A model generated the notes under the pieces. That model was not told the DNA's origin and did no database searches. It was given only the letters and a program-made list of their open reading frames with translations. Shown piece by piece: positions 39,375-49,139 of a stretch of DNA of 64,000 bases. The stretch is from Vibrio sp. 10N (lineage in GTDB: Bacteria > Pseudomonadota > Gammaproteobacteria > Enterobacterales > Vibrionaceae): NCBI RefSeq assembly GCF_036245475.1, contig NZ_BTPM01000001.1, positions 2,790,001 through 2,854,000 of the forward strand. The letters run 5' to 3'. Position 1 is the first letter of the stretch. Every line of letters begins with the position of its first letter. The position numbers were made by a program, and so were the translations under genes.

Positions 39375-40937
39375 TTAATCTGTCGCTGCTTTTACGTCTT
39401 TCGGGCGAATTCCCAAAACGAGCAATGCCACTAAGTAAGTAACGCCACCAACAACAATCAGAAAAGTCAGCGAGATAATACGCTCAGATAGACCCCAGCT
39501 TAACCACTGCTGCATGTCCTGCAATTGCCATTGTAAAACGGTCACCATCGCCGCCACCGCGACAACCAAACGCAGTACAAACCCTACGGTTTTCTTCGTA
39601 ATACGATACACGTTTTGACGATGAAGCCCGCGATACAGCAGCGCCATATTAATAAAGGCAGACAATGCCGTTGCCATTGCCAGACCGACATACCCATAGA
39701 AATAAGCAAAGATTGCGTTAAAGACCATATTTGACGCCATAGCAACAATGCCATATTTCACTGGCGTCTTAGTATCTTGACGAGAGTAGTAACCAGGCGC
39801 GAGCACTTTGATCAACATAAAGTTCAACAGGCCAGATGCATAAGCAAGCAATGACAGCGACGCTTGCTCGACATCATGAGGGGTAAACTCACCACGCATG
39901 AACAGCACCATCAGCATCGGCTTAGCGAGGACCATCAGCCCTAACATCGCAGGCAAACCGAGCAAGATAACCATACGCACGCCCCAGTCCATCGTATGGG
40001 CAAACCCTTCACTATGCGCATCAACGTGTTTGCGTGATAGCGCAGGCAGTATCACAGTAGCAATCGCAATACCAAATAGACCCAGTGGAAACTCCAACAA
40101 ACGGTCTGAGTAGTAGAGCCAACTGATCGAGCCTGTGGCAAGGAAACTGGCAATAAAGGTATCGAACAGCAGGTTGATCTGACTGACTGACACCCCAAAT
40201 AGCGCTGGGATCATCAAGGTGCGGATCTTAGTCACGCCCGGATCACGCCACCCCCATTTAGGCTTAACCAATACCCCCTCTTTTATAAGGAAGGGAATTT
40301 GAAACGCAAATTGAACAAAGCCGCCTAAAAAGACCCCTATTGCTAAACCAATTTCTGGCTGAGCGAGATTCGGTGACACAAACCATGCACAGGCAATGAT
40401 CATTACGTTGAGAAACACAGGAGTAAAAGACGAGACCGCAAATTTACCTAGCGTATTGAGGATAGCCCCAGACAGTGCGACAAACGTAATAAACCAAAGA
40501 TAAGGAAAGGTGATTTTGAGCATTAGACTGGCTAGCTCAAATTTAGGCGCAGCCGGGCCATCATTCAGCCAATCTAAAAACCAACCAAAGCCAAACAAAG
40601 CGGTAACAACACTCGAGCCAAGGATGCCGAGTAACGTCACAATAGTGACAATCACTCCCAACGTACCAGATGCTTTAGCGATTAACTCTCGCGTTTTATT
40701 TTTGTCCCCGGAGGCATGATATTCGGTAAGTACCGGTACAAACGCTTGAGAGAAGGCGCCTTCAGCAAAGAGACGTCTAAGAAAGTTGGGGATTTTATTG
40801 GCAAAGAAGAAGACATCAGCGCTCGCCCCTGCCCCCATTAGATTCGCCACCACCACATCACGAACCAGTCCCAATACTCGAGACACCAGCGTCATGGCAC
40901 TGACAATCATGCCTGACTTAAGAAGGCGTTTACTCAC
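39375..40937 (-). CDS. murJ: Lipid II flippase MurJ
   Basis: An inner-membrane MOP-superfamily protein of 520 residues with about 14 transmembrane helices that exports lipid II for murein synthesis. The start (KSGMIVSAMTLVSRVLGLVRDVVVA), FFFANKIPNFLRRLFAEGAFSQAFVPV and ALSRKH are highly conserved in MurJ/MviN. It ends just before ribF. In E. coli ribF adjoins rpsT instead, so murJ is inserted here, as I recall for other vibrios. Confidence 0.95.
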   Translation of the reverse strand: MSKRLLKSGMIVSAMTLVSRVLGLVRDVVVANLMGAGASADVFFFANKIPNFLRRLFAEGAFSQAFVPVLTEYHASGDKNKTRELIAKASGTLGVIVTIVTLLGILGSSVVTALFGFGWFLDWLNDGPAAPKFELASLMLKITFPYLWFITFVALSGAILNTLGKFAVSSFTPVFLNVMIIACAWFVSPNLAQPEIGLAIGVFLGGFVQFAFQIPFLIKEGVLVKPKWGWRDPGVTKIRTLMIPALFGVSVSQINLLFDTFIASFLATGSISWLYYSDRLLEFPLGLFGIAIATVILPALSRKHVDAHSEGFAHTMDWGVRMVILLGLPAMLGLMVLAKPMLMVLFMRGEFTPHDVEQASLSLLAYASGLLNFMLIKVLAPGYYSRQDTKTPVKYGIVAMASNMVFNAIFAYFYGYVGLAMATALSAFINMALLYRGLHRQNVYRITKKTVGFVLRLVVAVAAMVTVLQWQLQDMQQWLSWGLSERIISLTFLIVVGGVTYLVALLVLGIRPKDVKAATD

Positions 40938-41196
40938 GATAACCTCTGAATTACCTAGCCAATGCTTTGCTATTTATCGGTTTCAATAGCCTTTGTTATT
41001 GAAGAGAGGATTAGTATTAGCATTGGTCGAAAAATACTGTTAGAATCCCCGCCATCTTAACCGCGATAGCCCACAGATATCAAAAATTGTTTTGTATCGT
41101 CGGGTTTTTGCACAAATCATTTGACAATTGAGCGCAAATGAGGGATATTCCTCGCCCTTAAATTGTCACCGAACTAAGTTTTTGGGAGTTAGACCC

Positions 41197-41457
41197 TTGG
41201 CAAACAGTAAATCTGCTAAGAAGCGCGCTATCCAAGCTGAGAAACGTCGCCAGCACAACGCTAGCCGTCGTTCTATGATGCGCACTTACATGAAGAAAAC
41301 AATCGCAGCTATCGAAGCTGGCGACAAAGAAGCAGCAACTTCAGCATTTGCAGAAGTTACTCCAATCCTTGACCGTATGGCGACTAAAGGCCTTATTCAT
41401 AAGAATAAAGCTGCTCGTCACAAGGCACGCTTCTCTGCTGCAATCAAAGCTCTATAA
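41197..41457 (+). CDS. rpsT: 30S ribosomal protein bS20 (TTG start)
   Basis: A 16S rRNA-binding protein of 86 residues beginning [17 protein letters not shown] after Met. The start is TTG at 41197 with GGGAG 10 bases upstream. E. coli rpsT also starts with UUG, which takes part in S20 autoregulation, so this is a conserved feature. It is divergent from murJ across 259 bases that hold both promoters. Confidence 0.97.
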   Translation: MANSKSAKKRAIQAEKRRQHNASRRSMMRTYMKKTIAAIEAGDKEAATSAFAEVTPILDRMATKGLIHKNKAARHKARFSAAIKAL

Positions 41458-41477
41458 TTTAGACTTTGACTTGTGTT

Positions 41478-41505
41478 AAAAAAACCGGCTAAGGCCGGTT
41501 TTTTT
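41478..41505 (+). terminator. rpsT terminator
   Basis: AAAACCGGC / GCCGGTTTT with A and T runs on either side, 20 bases after the rpsT stop; it may also serve convergent hlyU. Confidence 0.9.
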
Positions 41506-41568
41506 GTATCTGCGTTTTCAGCATTAAAAAGAGAACATTCGCTACGAAAGTGCAGCGAACGATATCAC

Positions 41569-41868
41569 TTACTCATCACTGCAATACATGCCATGCAAGG
41601 TTTCAATCAACTGGCGTACCTCATTGCTGCTCAAAGTATAAAATACGGTTTGTGCTTCTTTACGCGTGGACACCAGCCCATCACGGCGCAGCCACGCCAA
41701 ATGCTGAGACAATGCCGATTGACTCAACTCCAAACGCGCGCATAACTCACCAACCGACAACTCGGTATTATGTAGCATGCACAGAATTTGCAGGCGTCTC
41801 TCGTTAGCCATCGCTTTTAAGAGTACTACCGCTTGTGATGCGTTTTTCTCCATATCCTGCAAGTTCAT
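41569..41868 (-). CDS. hlyU: ArsR/SmtB-family regulator HlyU
   Basis: A 99-residue winged-helix dimer. The sequence (EKNASQAVVLLKAMANERRLQILCML, ELSQSALSQHLAWLRRDGLV, TRKEAQTVFYTLSS) matches what I recall of V. cholerae HlyU almost throughout. HlyU activates haemolysin or RTX toxin genes, often by displacing H-NS. It lacks the ArsR metal-binding Cys box, but has Cys near residue 30 and 96. In V. cholerae it also adjoins rpsT. Confidence 0.92.
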   Translation of the reverse strand: MNLQDMEKNASQAVVLLKAMANERRLQILCMLHNTELSVGELCARLELSQSALSQHLAWLRRDGLVSTRKEAQTVFYTLSSNEVRQLIETLHGMYCSDE

Positions 41869-42037
41869 AATCTACCTCTAATGATTTGATGGCACGGTTA
41901 CCAATGTGCCAGTCTTTGTCACGGAAAATGATAACGTTAGTAATTTCCGATATATTTTACATGGTTAGACCACGCATGCTAAGGCTTTGTTTAATTAAGT
42001 GTTGTTGAAATGAATAAATTGATAACCAACTCCAAAG

Positions 42038-42931
42038 TTAAAACGTCAACAACTCGGTAAAGTCCGCTTCGCAGACACTTTTTACCGCTGGATGCTGGAT
42101 CATGCGCTCCGCAAAAATAACGTAATACTCTTCTTTAATGTCTTCGATATCCCCAATCAACTGTAAGTTGCGTTTGTCTTTTATCTCAGACATATAGATG
42201 CTTGGAGCTAAGAAAATGACATCCTCTTTATACATAGAGAAGGCTTTCATCAGAGCAACATCATCAAATTCACCCAATATATTTGGCTGGATTCCCTGTT
42301 GATCAAACCATTGGATAACTTTGCGTCCCATTGATGTACGACTGCCAGGGATTAGCAGACGGCTCTGCTCAAGTACCTCAGGAAAACGTACATTTTCTAA
42401 ATGGCCAGAGGTAAAAAAGCTCATTCGGCTCTCACCCAGCTTCTTACTAAACAGCCCCGGACTTTGGCTCGAATCCACCGGGCAGTCAGACAGAATCATA
42501 TCCAGCTTATGCTGAGCCAGCTGTTCAAGCAGCATCTCGTGCGTCGATTCAAAACAGCGTAGGTGAATATTGTTATCTTCTGGGATCGTCGTCATCAAGA
42601 TCTTACTGACTAAGCGCTTAGATAAAGCATCCGCCACCCCAACATCAAACAATAAGTTTGAGCGCTGACTGTAGTTGACGATATCGAGCATCTCGTAGCT
42701 CAGTCCAAACATTCGGTCAGCATACTTGTAGACCAGTTGCCCCAACTCCGTTGGCTCGACACTTCGTCCGTTTCGTTTGGTCAGCTTGCCATCCATGCGC
42801 TCTTCAAGCGCTTTGATCTGACCGGTAACCGTCTGTGGAGTCAAAAACAACGCATCGGCTGCTTTGGTAACGGAACCTTGTTTACATACCATCCAAAAGT
42901 AATACAAGTGGTTATAGTTGAGGTGAGACAT
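42038..42931 (-). CDS. nhaR: LysR-type Na+-responsive activator NhaR
   Basis: A 297-residue LysR-type regulator: an N-terminal helix-turn-helix ([32 protein letters not shown]) and a co-inducer domain. The sequence fits NhaR, which activates the Na+/H+ antiporter gene nhaA in response to Na+. nhaA itself is not adjacent here; the neighbours are hlyU and the Na+/phosphate transporter gene, the latter divergent across 406 bases. Confidence 0.92.
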   Translation of the reverse strand: MSHLNYNHLYYFWMVCKQGSVTKAADALFLTPQTVTGQIKALEERMDGKLTKRNGRSVEPTELGQLVYKYADRMFGLSYEMLDIVNYSQRSNLLFDVGVADALSKRLVSKILMTTIPEDNNIHLRCFESTHEMLLEQLAQHKLDMILSDCPVDSSQSPGLFSKKLGESRMSFFTSGHLENVRFPEVLEQSRLLIPGSRTSMGRKVIQWFDQQGIQPNILGEFDDVALMKAFSMYKEDVIFLAPSIYMSEIKDKRNLQLIGDIEDIKEEYYVIFAERMIQHPAVKSVCEADFTELLTF

Positions 42932-43065
42932 GCTAAATCGCCTAAAATGAGTGACTCTCTTTTATAGCAAAATCTCGCCACGCCAACAATATTCGATATA
43001 ACCGATAATATTGAGTTCTTACTTGTCATTTTTACGAACTAACCACTGTCACATTCGCCACATCA

Positions 43066-43085
43066 CTGTCATATAAATGACAAAG
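43066..43085. promoter_or_regulatory. Palindrome and TGTCA repeats in the nhaR-nptA gap
   Basis: The 406-base gap has no gene. A perfect inverted repeat TGTCAT-ATAA-ATGACA lies at 43067-43082, and CTGTCA also occurs at 43046 with TTGTCAT at 43023. The first half (CTGTCAT) matches half of a Pho box, which would fit a phosphate transporter, but the second half matches poorly and the site is 250 bases from nptA. Confidence 0.3.
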
Positions 43086-43337
43086 CGGTCAATATAAATC
43101 GATTTAATTCATTAATAACGTAAGATTAATCTCTTTTTCTCAACCAGAATTAATCCATTAAATATCAATGGTTTATTAGCGTAAATGCATTTTTACAGTG
43201 CAAAATTCAACCAATGATCGCACTTAAATCACATAGAAATAGTTTCGTCATATTTCTGTAATATTCGAGTTCTACTATCGCCTCAGATTCAACAACAGGC
43301 CGCTAATAGATTAACCAAAGGCCAAACGGAGAAAACT

Positions 43338-44486
43338 ATGATGAACCAAGCAACTACAGCGACGACTCCTATGTCGACTACGACGCGTTGGCTGCGCTGG
43401 GCTAACTTGGCATTCATGCTTTACCTATTGCTACTTGCTGTTTCTATGGTAGGTAGTGGCTTCAAAATGGCGACTGGTGAGCACGCGAAAGTGCTATTCG
43501 AGTTTGCTTCACACCCTGTTGCAGGCTTGATGATCGGTTTGGTTGCTACGGCACTGATCCAATCCTCTAGTACCGTTACATCTATTATTGTTGGCTTGGT
43601 AGCCGGTGGCCTACCTGTCACGACAGCAATCCCAATGATCATGGGTGCTAATATTGGTACAACGGTAACCAATACCTTAGTCAGTCTTGGTCACGTTCGT
43701 TGTAACACCGAGTTTAAGCGTGCCTTTGCAAGTGCAACGATTCACGACTTCTTCAACTTGTTGGCTGTTGCTATCTTCCTGCCGCTAGAAATGATGTTTG
43801 GCGTGCTGGACAAGATCTCTAGCTGGCTTGTATCGCCAATGATGGCAACAGGCGACATGAGCATGAAGGGTCTGAACTTCATCAAACCAATCACTAAGCC
43901 AGTAGTAAGCGCAATTCAAGAGCCGCTCAGTGCCTTTGGTGGTGTGACCGGTGGTGTACTACTTATCGTTCTTGGTATCGCAACTATCTTCGTTGCTATC
44001 ACGGTAATGGGTAAACTGATGAAGAGCCTAATGGTTGGTCGTGCTCGCGAAATTCTAAAGAACGCAATTGGTCGTGGTCCAATTCACGGTATCGTGTCTG
44101 GCTCTATCGTGACTGTATTGGTTCAATCTTCATCGACAACGACAAGCTTAATGGTTCCACTCGTAGGTACCGGTGCTCTAAAGGTTCGTGATGTATACCC
44201 ATTCACACTAGGTGCAAATATTGGTACCTGTATCACAGGTCTGCTTGCTGCGACTGCTGTCTCAGGTGAGTTCGCGGTATTTGCTCTGCAGATTGCTCTA
44301 GTGCATTTGGTGTTCAATATCCTGGCAACGGTACTTATCTTCGGTATTCCGTTCCTGCGCGAGCTGCCAGTGAAAGGGGCGGACTTTATCTCTGATATGG
44401 CCATCAAAAATAAAGCAGTGGTCGCGGGTTACCTAGTGTCTATCTTTGTGGTTATTCCTGGCTCGATTCTGGCTCTAACCGCCTAA
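43338..44486 (+). CDS. nptA: Na+/phosphate cotransporter NptA
   Basis: An inner-membrane transporter of 382 residues, length and sequence like V. cholerae NptA, a bacterial relative of mammalian type II Na+/Pi cotransporters. Two inverted halves each carry the QSSST signature (ALIQSSSTVTS about residue 75; VLVQSSSTTTS about residue 260) and GANIGT. GGAG precedes the ATG at 43338. It is divergent from nhaR, which suggests Na+-linked control, and ends in a strong terminator. Confidence 0.95.
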   Translation: MMNQATTATTPMSTTTRWLRWANLAFMLYLLLLAVSMVGSGFKMATGEHAKVLFEFASHPVAGLMIGLVATALIQSSSTVTSIIVGLVAGGLPVTTAIPMIMGANIGTTVTNTLVSLGHVRCNTEFKRAFASATIHDFFNLLAVAIFLPLEMMFGVLDKISSWLVSPMMATGDMSMKGLNFIKPITKPVVSAIQEPLSAFGGVTGGVLLIVLGIATIFVAITVMGKLMKSLMVGRAREILKNAIGRGPIHGIVSGSIVTVLVQSSSTTTSLMVPLVGTGALKVRDVYPFTLGANIGTCITGLLAATAVSGEFAVFALQIALVHLVFNILATVLIFGIPFLRELPVKGADFISDMAIKNKAVVAGYLVSIFVVIPGSILALTA

Positions 44487-44503
44487 AGACAACAAGAACA
44501 TTG

Positions 44504-44533
44504 AAAAACGCTCAGCACATGCTGAGCGTTTTT
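44504..44533. terminator. Terminator between nptA and the Slp-like gene
   Basis: A perfect stem AAACGCTCAGCA / TGCTGAGCGTTT with A and T runs, placed between two convergent genes and usable on both strands. Confidence 0.9.
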
Positions 44534-44537
44534 GTTT

Positions 44538-45110
44538 TTAGAAATCACCATAATCGTAGGCATCGTACGCGTCGTAATGATCAATTATATCCACATCGTC
44601 AACGTAGTCCCAATAGTAGTAACGGTCATAGTAGTAGTTGTAATAAGGATCGCCGACATAATAGGTTTTGATGCGCTTATCTTCCGTCCAAAGGTAATAG
44701 TTAGACGCTTTCAATACTGGCACAGACAGCGTCTGCTCGCCGACTTTAATTTCCGTTTGGCCTTCAATCGTACCGACAAAGGTCATAGGTTTACCTAGCA
44801 CGAAGATGTTCGGATCTAAGAATCGCTCTACTTTGACCACAAAACGACTGCTTCCTTGGCGTGTTTCATCGGGTCGCCCTTTATCATCAAGTTCAAAATA
44901 ACTGATTTGCAGCTCACTACTGCTTGCTGATGGATTAGAGAGTTTTGCTACCACCCCACCCCAGCGCGCAGGTTGACCTTTGTAAGGCGTAGCATCAGGG
45001 CTCACGTCTTGATAACTCACCAACAGCTTTTCATCGGCAACTTTGATCTCATCAGGGCCGCTACTACAACCCACTAGCAGGGCTGCCAATATCCATACAT
45101 ACGCTCGCAT
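44538..45110 (-). CDS. Slp-family outer-membrane lipoprotein with Tyr/Asp-rich tail
   Basis: A 190-residue lipoprotein: signal peptide with lipobox LVGC (Cys about residue 15), then an Slp-type domain (about 30-150: GQPARWGGVVAKLSN, FLDPNIFVLGKPMTFVGT, SNYYLWTEDK). The last 40 residues are an unusual tail rich in Tyr and Asp (YYYDRYYYWDYVDD, then DAYDAYDYGDF). Slp proteins are starvation- or acid-induced outer-membrane lipoproteins. It is divergent from the acidic glycine-zipper gene across 239 bases. Confidence 0.85.
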   Translation of the reverse strand: MRAYVWILAALLVGCSSGPDEIKVADEKLLVSYQDVSPDATPYKGQPARWGGVVAKLSNPSASSSELQISYFELDDKGRPDETRQGSSRFVVKVERFLDPNIFVLGKPMTFVGTIEGQTEIKVGEQTLSVPVLKASNYYLWTEDKRIKTYYVGDPYYNYYYDRYYYWDYVDDVDIIDHYDAYDAYDYGDF

Positions 45111-45349
45111 TTTCTGCTCTCCTATTTCTCACTTAACTCATTATGAGTCATGCAGTTACCGCTTCGCAAGTCACAGCCTATTGTTGAGTCTTTGCATCTT
45201 ATTATTGATGCGTTCTTATCAAGGCACACCGTCAATACAGCACAACAATACCCAGACTGGAAACTGACCCAAGATTGACGTTGACCAACTTACCGTTTGT
45301 TATGCCGTTGTTTACTCTATTACGCAATCACTATGTATAGGACTCTGTC

Positions 45350-45703
45350 ATGAAAACAAAATTTCTACTTCTTGCCACACTTATCGCCTCACCAAGCTTC
45401 GCATACTACTGCGACCAGACCGCAGAAGGCGCTATTGATGGTGCAGTAGATGGAGCGATCACAGGTGCTGTTGTTGGTGGTATTGTGGATGGCGGTAGCG
45501 GCGCCGCTGCTGGCGCAGCGATTGGCGGAGGCACAGGGGCCGTTGTCGGCACTATCGATGGCGCTTACGACGAAGAAGCGTGTGAAGTCGTGACGGACGT
45601 TGTCGTTGAAGATGAAATCATTGCGGAAGAAGTCGTTGAAGAAGAAGTGATCGAAGAAGAGATCGTCGACGAGGAGATCGCCGAAGAGTACTACTACGAC
45701 TAA
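45350..45703 (+). CDS. Exported glycine-zipper protein with acidic tail (paralog)
   Basis: A 117-residue paralog of the protein at 2077-2526. It has a signal peptide (cut near SFA-YY), YYCDQTAEGA, a glycine-zipper block (GAVDGAITGAVVGGIVDGG and GAAIGGGTGAVVGTIDGAY), the second Cys in CEVVTDV, and a shorter Glu/Ile/Val tail ending EEYYYD. The repeats in the tail are EE(V/I) rather than EEY. AGGACTC lies upstream of the ATG. A terminator follows, then a dehydrogenase gene on the same strand. Function unknown. Confidence 0.82.
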   Translation: MKTKFLLLATLIASPSFAYYCDQTAEGAIDGAVDGAITGAVVGGIVDGGSGAAAGAAIGGGTGAVVGTIDGAYDEEACEVVTDVVVEDEIIAEEVVEEEVIEEEIVDEEIAEEYYYD

Positions 45704-45721
45704 CGTTTTACCTTCACATTT

Positions 45722-45769
45722 TGGCAGTTACCTAGAGGTAACACTCCCCTATGTTACTGCCATCTTTTT
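45722..45769 (+). terminator. Terminator with alternative inner hairpin
   Basis: TGGCAGTTAC (45722-45731) pairs with GTTACTGCCA (45753-45762), one mismatch, and TCTTTTT follows. Inside it GTTACC-TAGA-GGTAAC (45727-45742) can form instead and would break the outer stem, so it could be a regulated terminator between the zipper gene and the dehydrogenase. Confidence 0.65.
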
Positions 45770-45816
45770 ACCTCAGCGATAGACTGCAACCAGTGAACTC
45801 TACGAAAAGGTCCATT

Positions 45817-46557
45817 ATGCACAAAATCGCTCTCGTTACCGGTGCGTTTCAAGGGATCGGTCTCGCCACATCAGAGATGCTCATGGAACAAGGATTCCAT
45901 GTGATTATGGCTGACATCCAATCTTGCAGCGCCCTAGCCAATGAATTTCGCCAAAAAGGTTACCTTGCGTCGCACGTTAAAATTGACCTTGCGATGTCTT
46001 CCATGTTTCCTGCTATCGCCAATAAAATTCACGATGAATTTGGTCGCTTAGATGTCTTAGTCAATAACGCGTCTATCTTGACCGACTTTGGTAAACATCC
46101 ATCATTAATCGATGAAGACACCTACCGACGAGTCATTGAAGTCAATCAAATTGGTCCCTTTTTGCTTACACGCGCATTAACGCCACTGCTGAAACAATCC
46201 TCGGGGGCCCGCGTAGTCAATGTGTCGAGCCAAGCAGCGCAGCTATCACAACTGTCAAACATGCACTCACCATGGCGAGATGACGTCTGCGCAGCGTATC
46301 AATCATCGAAAATTGGCGTCAACGCTAATACGGTACTGTTTGCCAAAGAGCTAGAGCCGTTTGGTATCAAAGTCAACTCGTATTGTCCTGGCTGGGTTGA
46401 CTCAGGCATGAACCTCGATGAATTGCCAGAATATGGCGACAACGTAAAGTTGAAAACGCCTCGAGAAGGCGCTGATACCGCGATTTGGTTGGCTACATTG
46501 GAAGAAGATGGCCCAACGGCAGGCTTCTTTACCGAACGAGAAGCTATCAGCTGGTAA
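45817..46557 (+). CDS. SDR-family oxidoreductase
   Basis: A 246-residue short-chain dehydrogenase with all expected motifs: TGAFQGIGLAT (NAD(P) binding), NNAS, VNVSSQAA (catalytic Ser) and YQSSK (Tyr and Lys). It resembles carbonyl-reductase-like SDRs with an insert before the active-site Tyr (MHSPWRDDVCAAYQSSK). The ATG at 45817 follows AAAGG; an upstream frame to 45751 overlaps the terminator and was rejected. Substrate unknown. This is the second glycine-zipper/SDR neighbourhood in the window. Confidence 0.9.
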   Translation: MHKIALVTGAFQGIGLATSEMLMEQGFHVIMADIQSCSALANEFRQKGYLASHVKIDLAMSSMFPAIANKIHDEFGRLDVLVNNASILTDFGKHPSLIDEDTYRRVIEVNQIGPFLLTRALTPLLKQSSGARVVNVSSQAAQLSQLSNMHSPWRDDVCAAYQSSKIGVNANTVLFAKELEPFGIKVNSYCPGWVDSGMNLDELPEYGDNVKLKTPREGADTAIWLATLEEDGPTAGFFTEREAISW

Positions 46558-46564
46558 ATAACAC

Positions 46565-46592
46565 AACGCCGAGCAGAGCGCTCGGCGTTTTA
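46565..46592. terminator. Terminator between the SDR gene and thyA
   Basis: AACGCCGAGC-AGA-GCGCTCGGCGTTTTAG, a 9 to 10-bp stem with a T run, between two convergent genes. Confidence 0.85.
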
Positions 46593-46614
46593 GTTATCTT
46601 ATCGAAAGAAAGCG

Positions 46615-47466
46615 TTATACAGAGAAAGGATAACGAATAGCTTCGTGGCTCTCGTAACCGATCACTTCAAAATCATCCAGCGTCACCCAAGTTTCCAGAT
46701 CTTCTAGTGACTTGATGTTTGGATTAATGCGGAACTCTGGCGCCGCCAAAGGCTCACGTTTAAGCTGCACATCACGCATCAGCTCAAGCTGGTCTTCATA
46801 AATATGCGCATTCACAATCTTGTGATAAGCCTGACCCGGCTTCTTGCCCGTAATTTGCGCCATGATGGCTAAGAACACGTACACCTGAACCATATTGAAG
46901 TTAAGCCCCAGCGGCACGTCACAAGAGCGCTGCGTGCTGTTTAGGTATAACGTATCGCCCAGCAGTGAAAAGTGGTGGCTGTACATGCAAGGACGTAGGC
47001 ACCCCATGTGGAACTCACCTGGGTTATAGAAGTTGAGAATTTCGCCACGGTCATCGACGCCTTTAGAAAGATCATCGACAATCTTGCGCAACTGATCAAT
47101 ATGACCACCATCCGGCTTCGCCCATGCGCGACCTTGAACACCATAGACACGTCCCATATCGTCTTCGCCTTTACGATATGGGTTGTTTAACCACGCTTCA
47201 TTAAGATTAGCGTTAGCATCCCATGTTTTGGTGCCCAACTTGCGAAAATCTTCTGCATTATCATAGCCGCGGATGTAGCCAAGTAGCTCTGCCACGGCCG
47301 CTTTCCAAAAGCTTTTGCGAGTAGTGACCAATGGAAAGGCATTGCCAGCAACATCGTAAGTGAGATCGGCATTAACCACGGTTAAACAACGTTTACCAGT
47401 GCGCTCGTTCTCAACCCAAACACCCTCGTCAACGATTCGCTGACATAAGTCTAAATACTGCTTCAC
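46615..47466 (-). CDS. thyA: Thymidylate synthase ThyA
   Basis: Converts dUMP to dTMP with methylene-tetrahydrofolate (283 residues). The active-site Cys is in [12 protein letters not shown], followed by [15 protein letters not shown] and [10 protein letters not shown], and the protein ends in PFSV. The sequence is of the longer ThyA type seen in vibrios and some other bacteria rather than the E. coli 264-residue form. It lies 11 bases below lgt in the rppH-ptsP-permease-lgt-thyA unit. Confidence 0.96.
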   Translation of the reverse strand: MKQYLDLCQRIVDEGVWVENERTGKRCLTVVNADLTYDVAGNAFPLVTTRKSFWKAAVAELLGYIRGYDNAEDFRKLGTKTWDANANLNEAWLNNPYRKGEDDMGRVYGVQGRAWAKPDGGHIDQLRKIVDDLSKGVDDRGEILNFYNPGEFHMGCLRPCMYSHHFSLLGDTLYLNSTQRSCDVPLGLNFNMVQVYVFLAIMAQITGKKPGQAYHKIVNAHIYEDQLELMRDVQLKREPLAAPEFRINPNIKSLEDLETWVTLDDFEVIGYESHEAIRYPFSV

Positions 47467-47477
47467 GACAATTCCTA

Positions 47478-48293
47478 TTACTTCGATACTTTTGGTGTAG
47501 TTGCGCCGTTCACTTTATAAGCCCACGCAACCATCAAGCCGCCAATGATCACCATTGGCAATGAGAGGATTTGGCCCATTGAGATAAATCCACCAAACAA
47601 ACCAAGATGTGCATCCGGCTCGCGAACGTACTCTACCATAAATCTAAAGGTTCCATAACCAAGCAAGAACAGGCCAGAGACTGAACCTTCAGGGCGTGGT
47701 TTGCGGATAAACCAGTTCAAAATAAGGAATAGCACCACACCTTCTAACGCAAACTCATACAGCTGAGATGGGTGGCGCGGCAGCGGACCGCCGTTCGGGA
47801 AGATGATCGCCCATGGTACATCCGTCACGCGTCCCCAAAGCTCGCTATTCATGAAGTTACCAAGACGCCCCATGCCCAAACCAAACGGCACCAGTGGCGC
47901 TATGAAGTCTGCAACATTGAAAAAAGTGCGACCGTTTTTACGTGCGTACCAGAACATCGCTGTGATAACACCCAGCAAGCCACCATGGAACGACATGCCG
48001 CCAGTCCATACCTTGAATAGGTACAACGGATCTTGTAGCAGCTCTTCAAACCCGTAAAACAATACGTAACCAACACGACCACCGATGACTACCCCAAGAA
48101 AGCCAGCAAACAGAAGATCCGATACTTGCTCACGTGTCCAACCTGAACCTGACTTGTCTGCGCGGCGATTGGCAAGCCACAGGGCAAAGGCAAAACCGAT
48201 CAAGTACATCAAACCGTACCAACGAACAGACAGAGGACCTAACTCAAACAGAACAGGGTCAATATTTGGAAACTGGATATATCCCTGAGACAT
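47478..48293 (-). CDS. lgt: Prolipoprotein diacylglyceryl transferase Lgt
   Basis: An inner-membrane enzyme (271 residues, seven transmembrane helices) that attaches diacylglycerol to lipobox Cys, the first step of lipoprotein maturation. Motifs include the start [38 protein letters not shown], and [13 protein letters not shown] (Lgt signature). It is followed by thyA, as in E. coli, and preceded by a TauE-type permease gene. Confidence 0.97.
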   Translation of the reverse strand: MSQGYIQFPNIDPVLFELGPLSVRWYGLMYLIGFAFALWLANRRADKSGSGWTREQVSDLLFAGFLGVVIGGRVGYVLFYGFEELLQDPLYLFKVWTGGMSFHGGLLGVITAMFWYARKNGRTFFNVADFIAPLVPFGLGMGRLGNFMNSELWGRVTDVPWAIIFPNGGPLPRHPSQLYEFALEGVVLFLILNWFIRKPRPEGSVSGLFLLGYGTFRFMVEYVREPDAHLGLFGGFISMGQILSLPMVIIGGLMVAWAYKVNGATTPKVSK

Positions 48294-48326
48294 AAAACGC
48301 TCACTTAAAGTTATTAAATAATGGGG

Positions 48327-49118
48327 CTAAAACATCATAGAAAATGCCACGAACAATAGAAAGACTGCAAAAATCTTTTTAAGTTTCGGTGTTGGCATCG
48401 TCGTCGCCAATTTGGCACCAAATCGCGTCGTCACCATTGAAGTGGCGGCAATCGCAAACAAAGCAGGTAGGTAAACATAACCGATACTGAACTCGGGCAA
48501 CCCTTCAACCTTTGCGCCATGAAACACAAAGCCTAACATGCCTGCCAGTGCAATCACACAACCACAAACGGAAGAAGAGCCCACCGCGCGGCGCATTTCA
48601 ACGCCATGTTTACTCAAAAATGGCACCGACATAGAGCCACCACCGATGCCCGCAAGACTCGACACCATGCCAATTCCCGCACCGCAACACGTGGTGACAA
48701 AAGGAGATGGCAGATTCCGTACTGATTGAGATTTGATCGATAAGAACATTTGAATCGCTAACATCAAAACGATAAAAGCAAACACCTTTGGTAGGTAGTG
48801 CGATGGAATCCACTCTGCGATGTAAGAGCCCGCAAACCCGCCGATGACCACGCCCGGCATCAGCCACTTAATCACAAACAAATCAACATTACCTAGCTTA
48901 AGGTGATTTATCGCCGATGAGCCGGAGGTAATAATGATCGAAGCAAGAGAGGTCGCCAGCGCGATATGCATGACAAGCTCACTGCCAATACCAAACTTAG
49001 GTAGCAAAAACGCCAGCGCAGGTACAACAATCAGACCGCCGCCAATCCCCAGCAAGCCCGACATAGTTCCTACCACAGCACCAAGCAGTAGCAACAGCAA
49101 TATCAATTCGTAATTCAC
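48327..49118 (-). CDS. TauE/SafE-family permease
   Basis: A 263-residue inner-membrane protein with about eight hydrophobic helices and two repeats bearing the family signature (GLLGIGGGLIVVPAL near residue 21; SSLAGIGGGSMSVPFL near residue 155). The family exports sulfite, sulfoacetate or related organosulfur anions; the substrate here cannot be told. It is placed between ptsP and lgt, where E. coli has no gene, and is probably cotranscribed with ptsP (21-base gap). Confidence 0.9.
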   Translation of the reverse strand: MNYELILLLLLLGAVVGTMSGLLGIGGGLIVVPALAFLLPKFGIGSELVMHIALATSLASIIITSGSSAINHLKLGNVDLFVIKWLMPGVVIGGFAGSYIAEWIPSHYLPKVFAFIVLMLAIQMFLSIKSQSVRNLPSPFVTTCCGAGIGMVSSLAGIGGGSMSVPFLSKHGVEMRRAVGSSSVCGCVIALAGMLGFVFHGAKVEGLPEFSIGYVYLPALFAIAATSMVTTRFGAKLATTMPTPKLKKIFAVFLLFVAFSMMF

Positions 49119-49139
49119 AACAAGACCAAAATATAAGAG

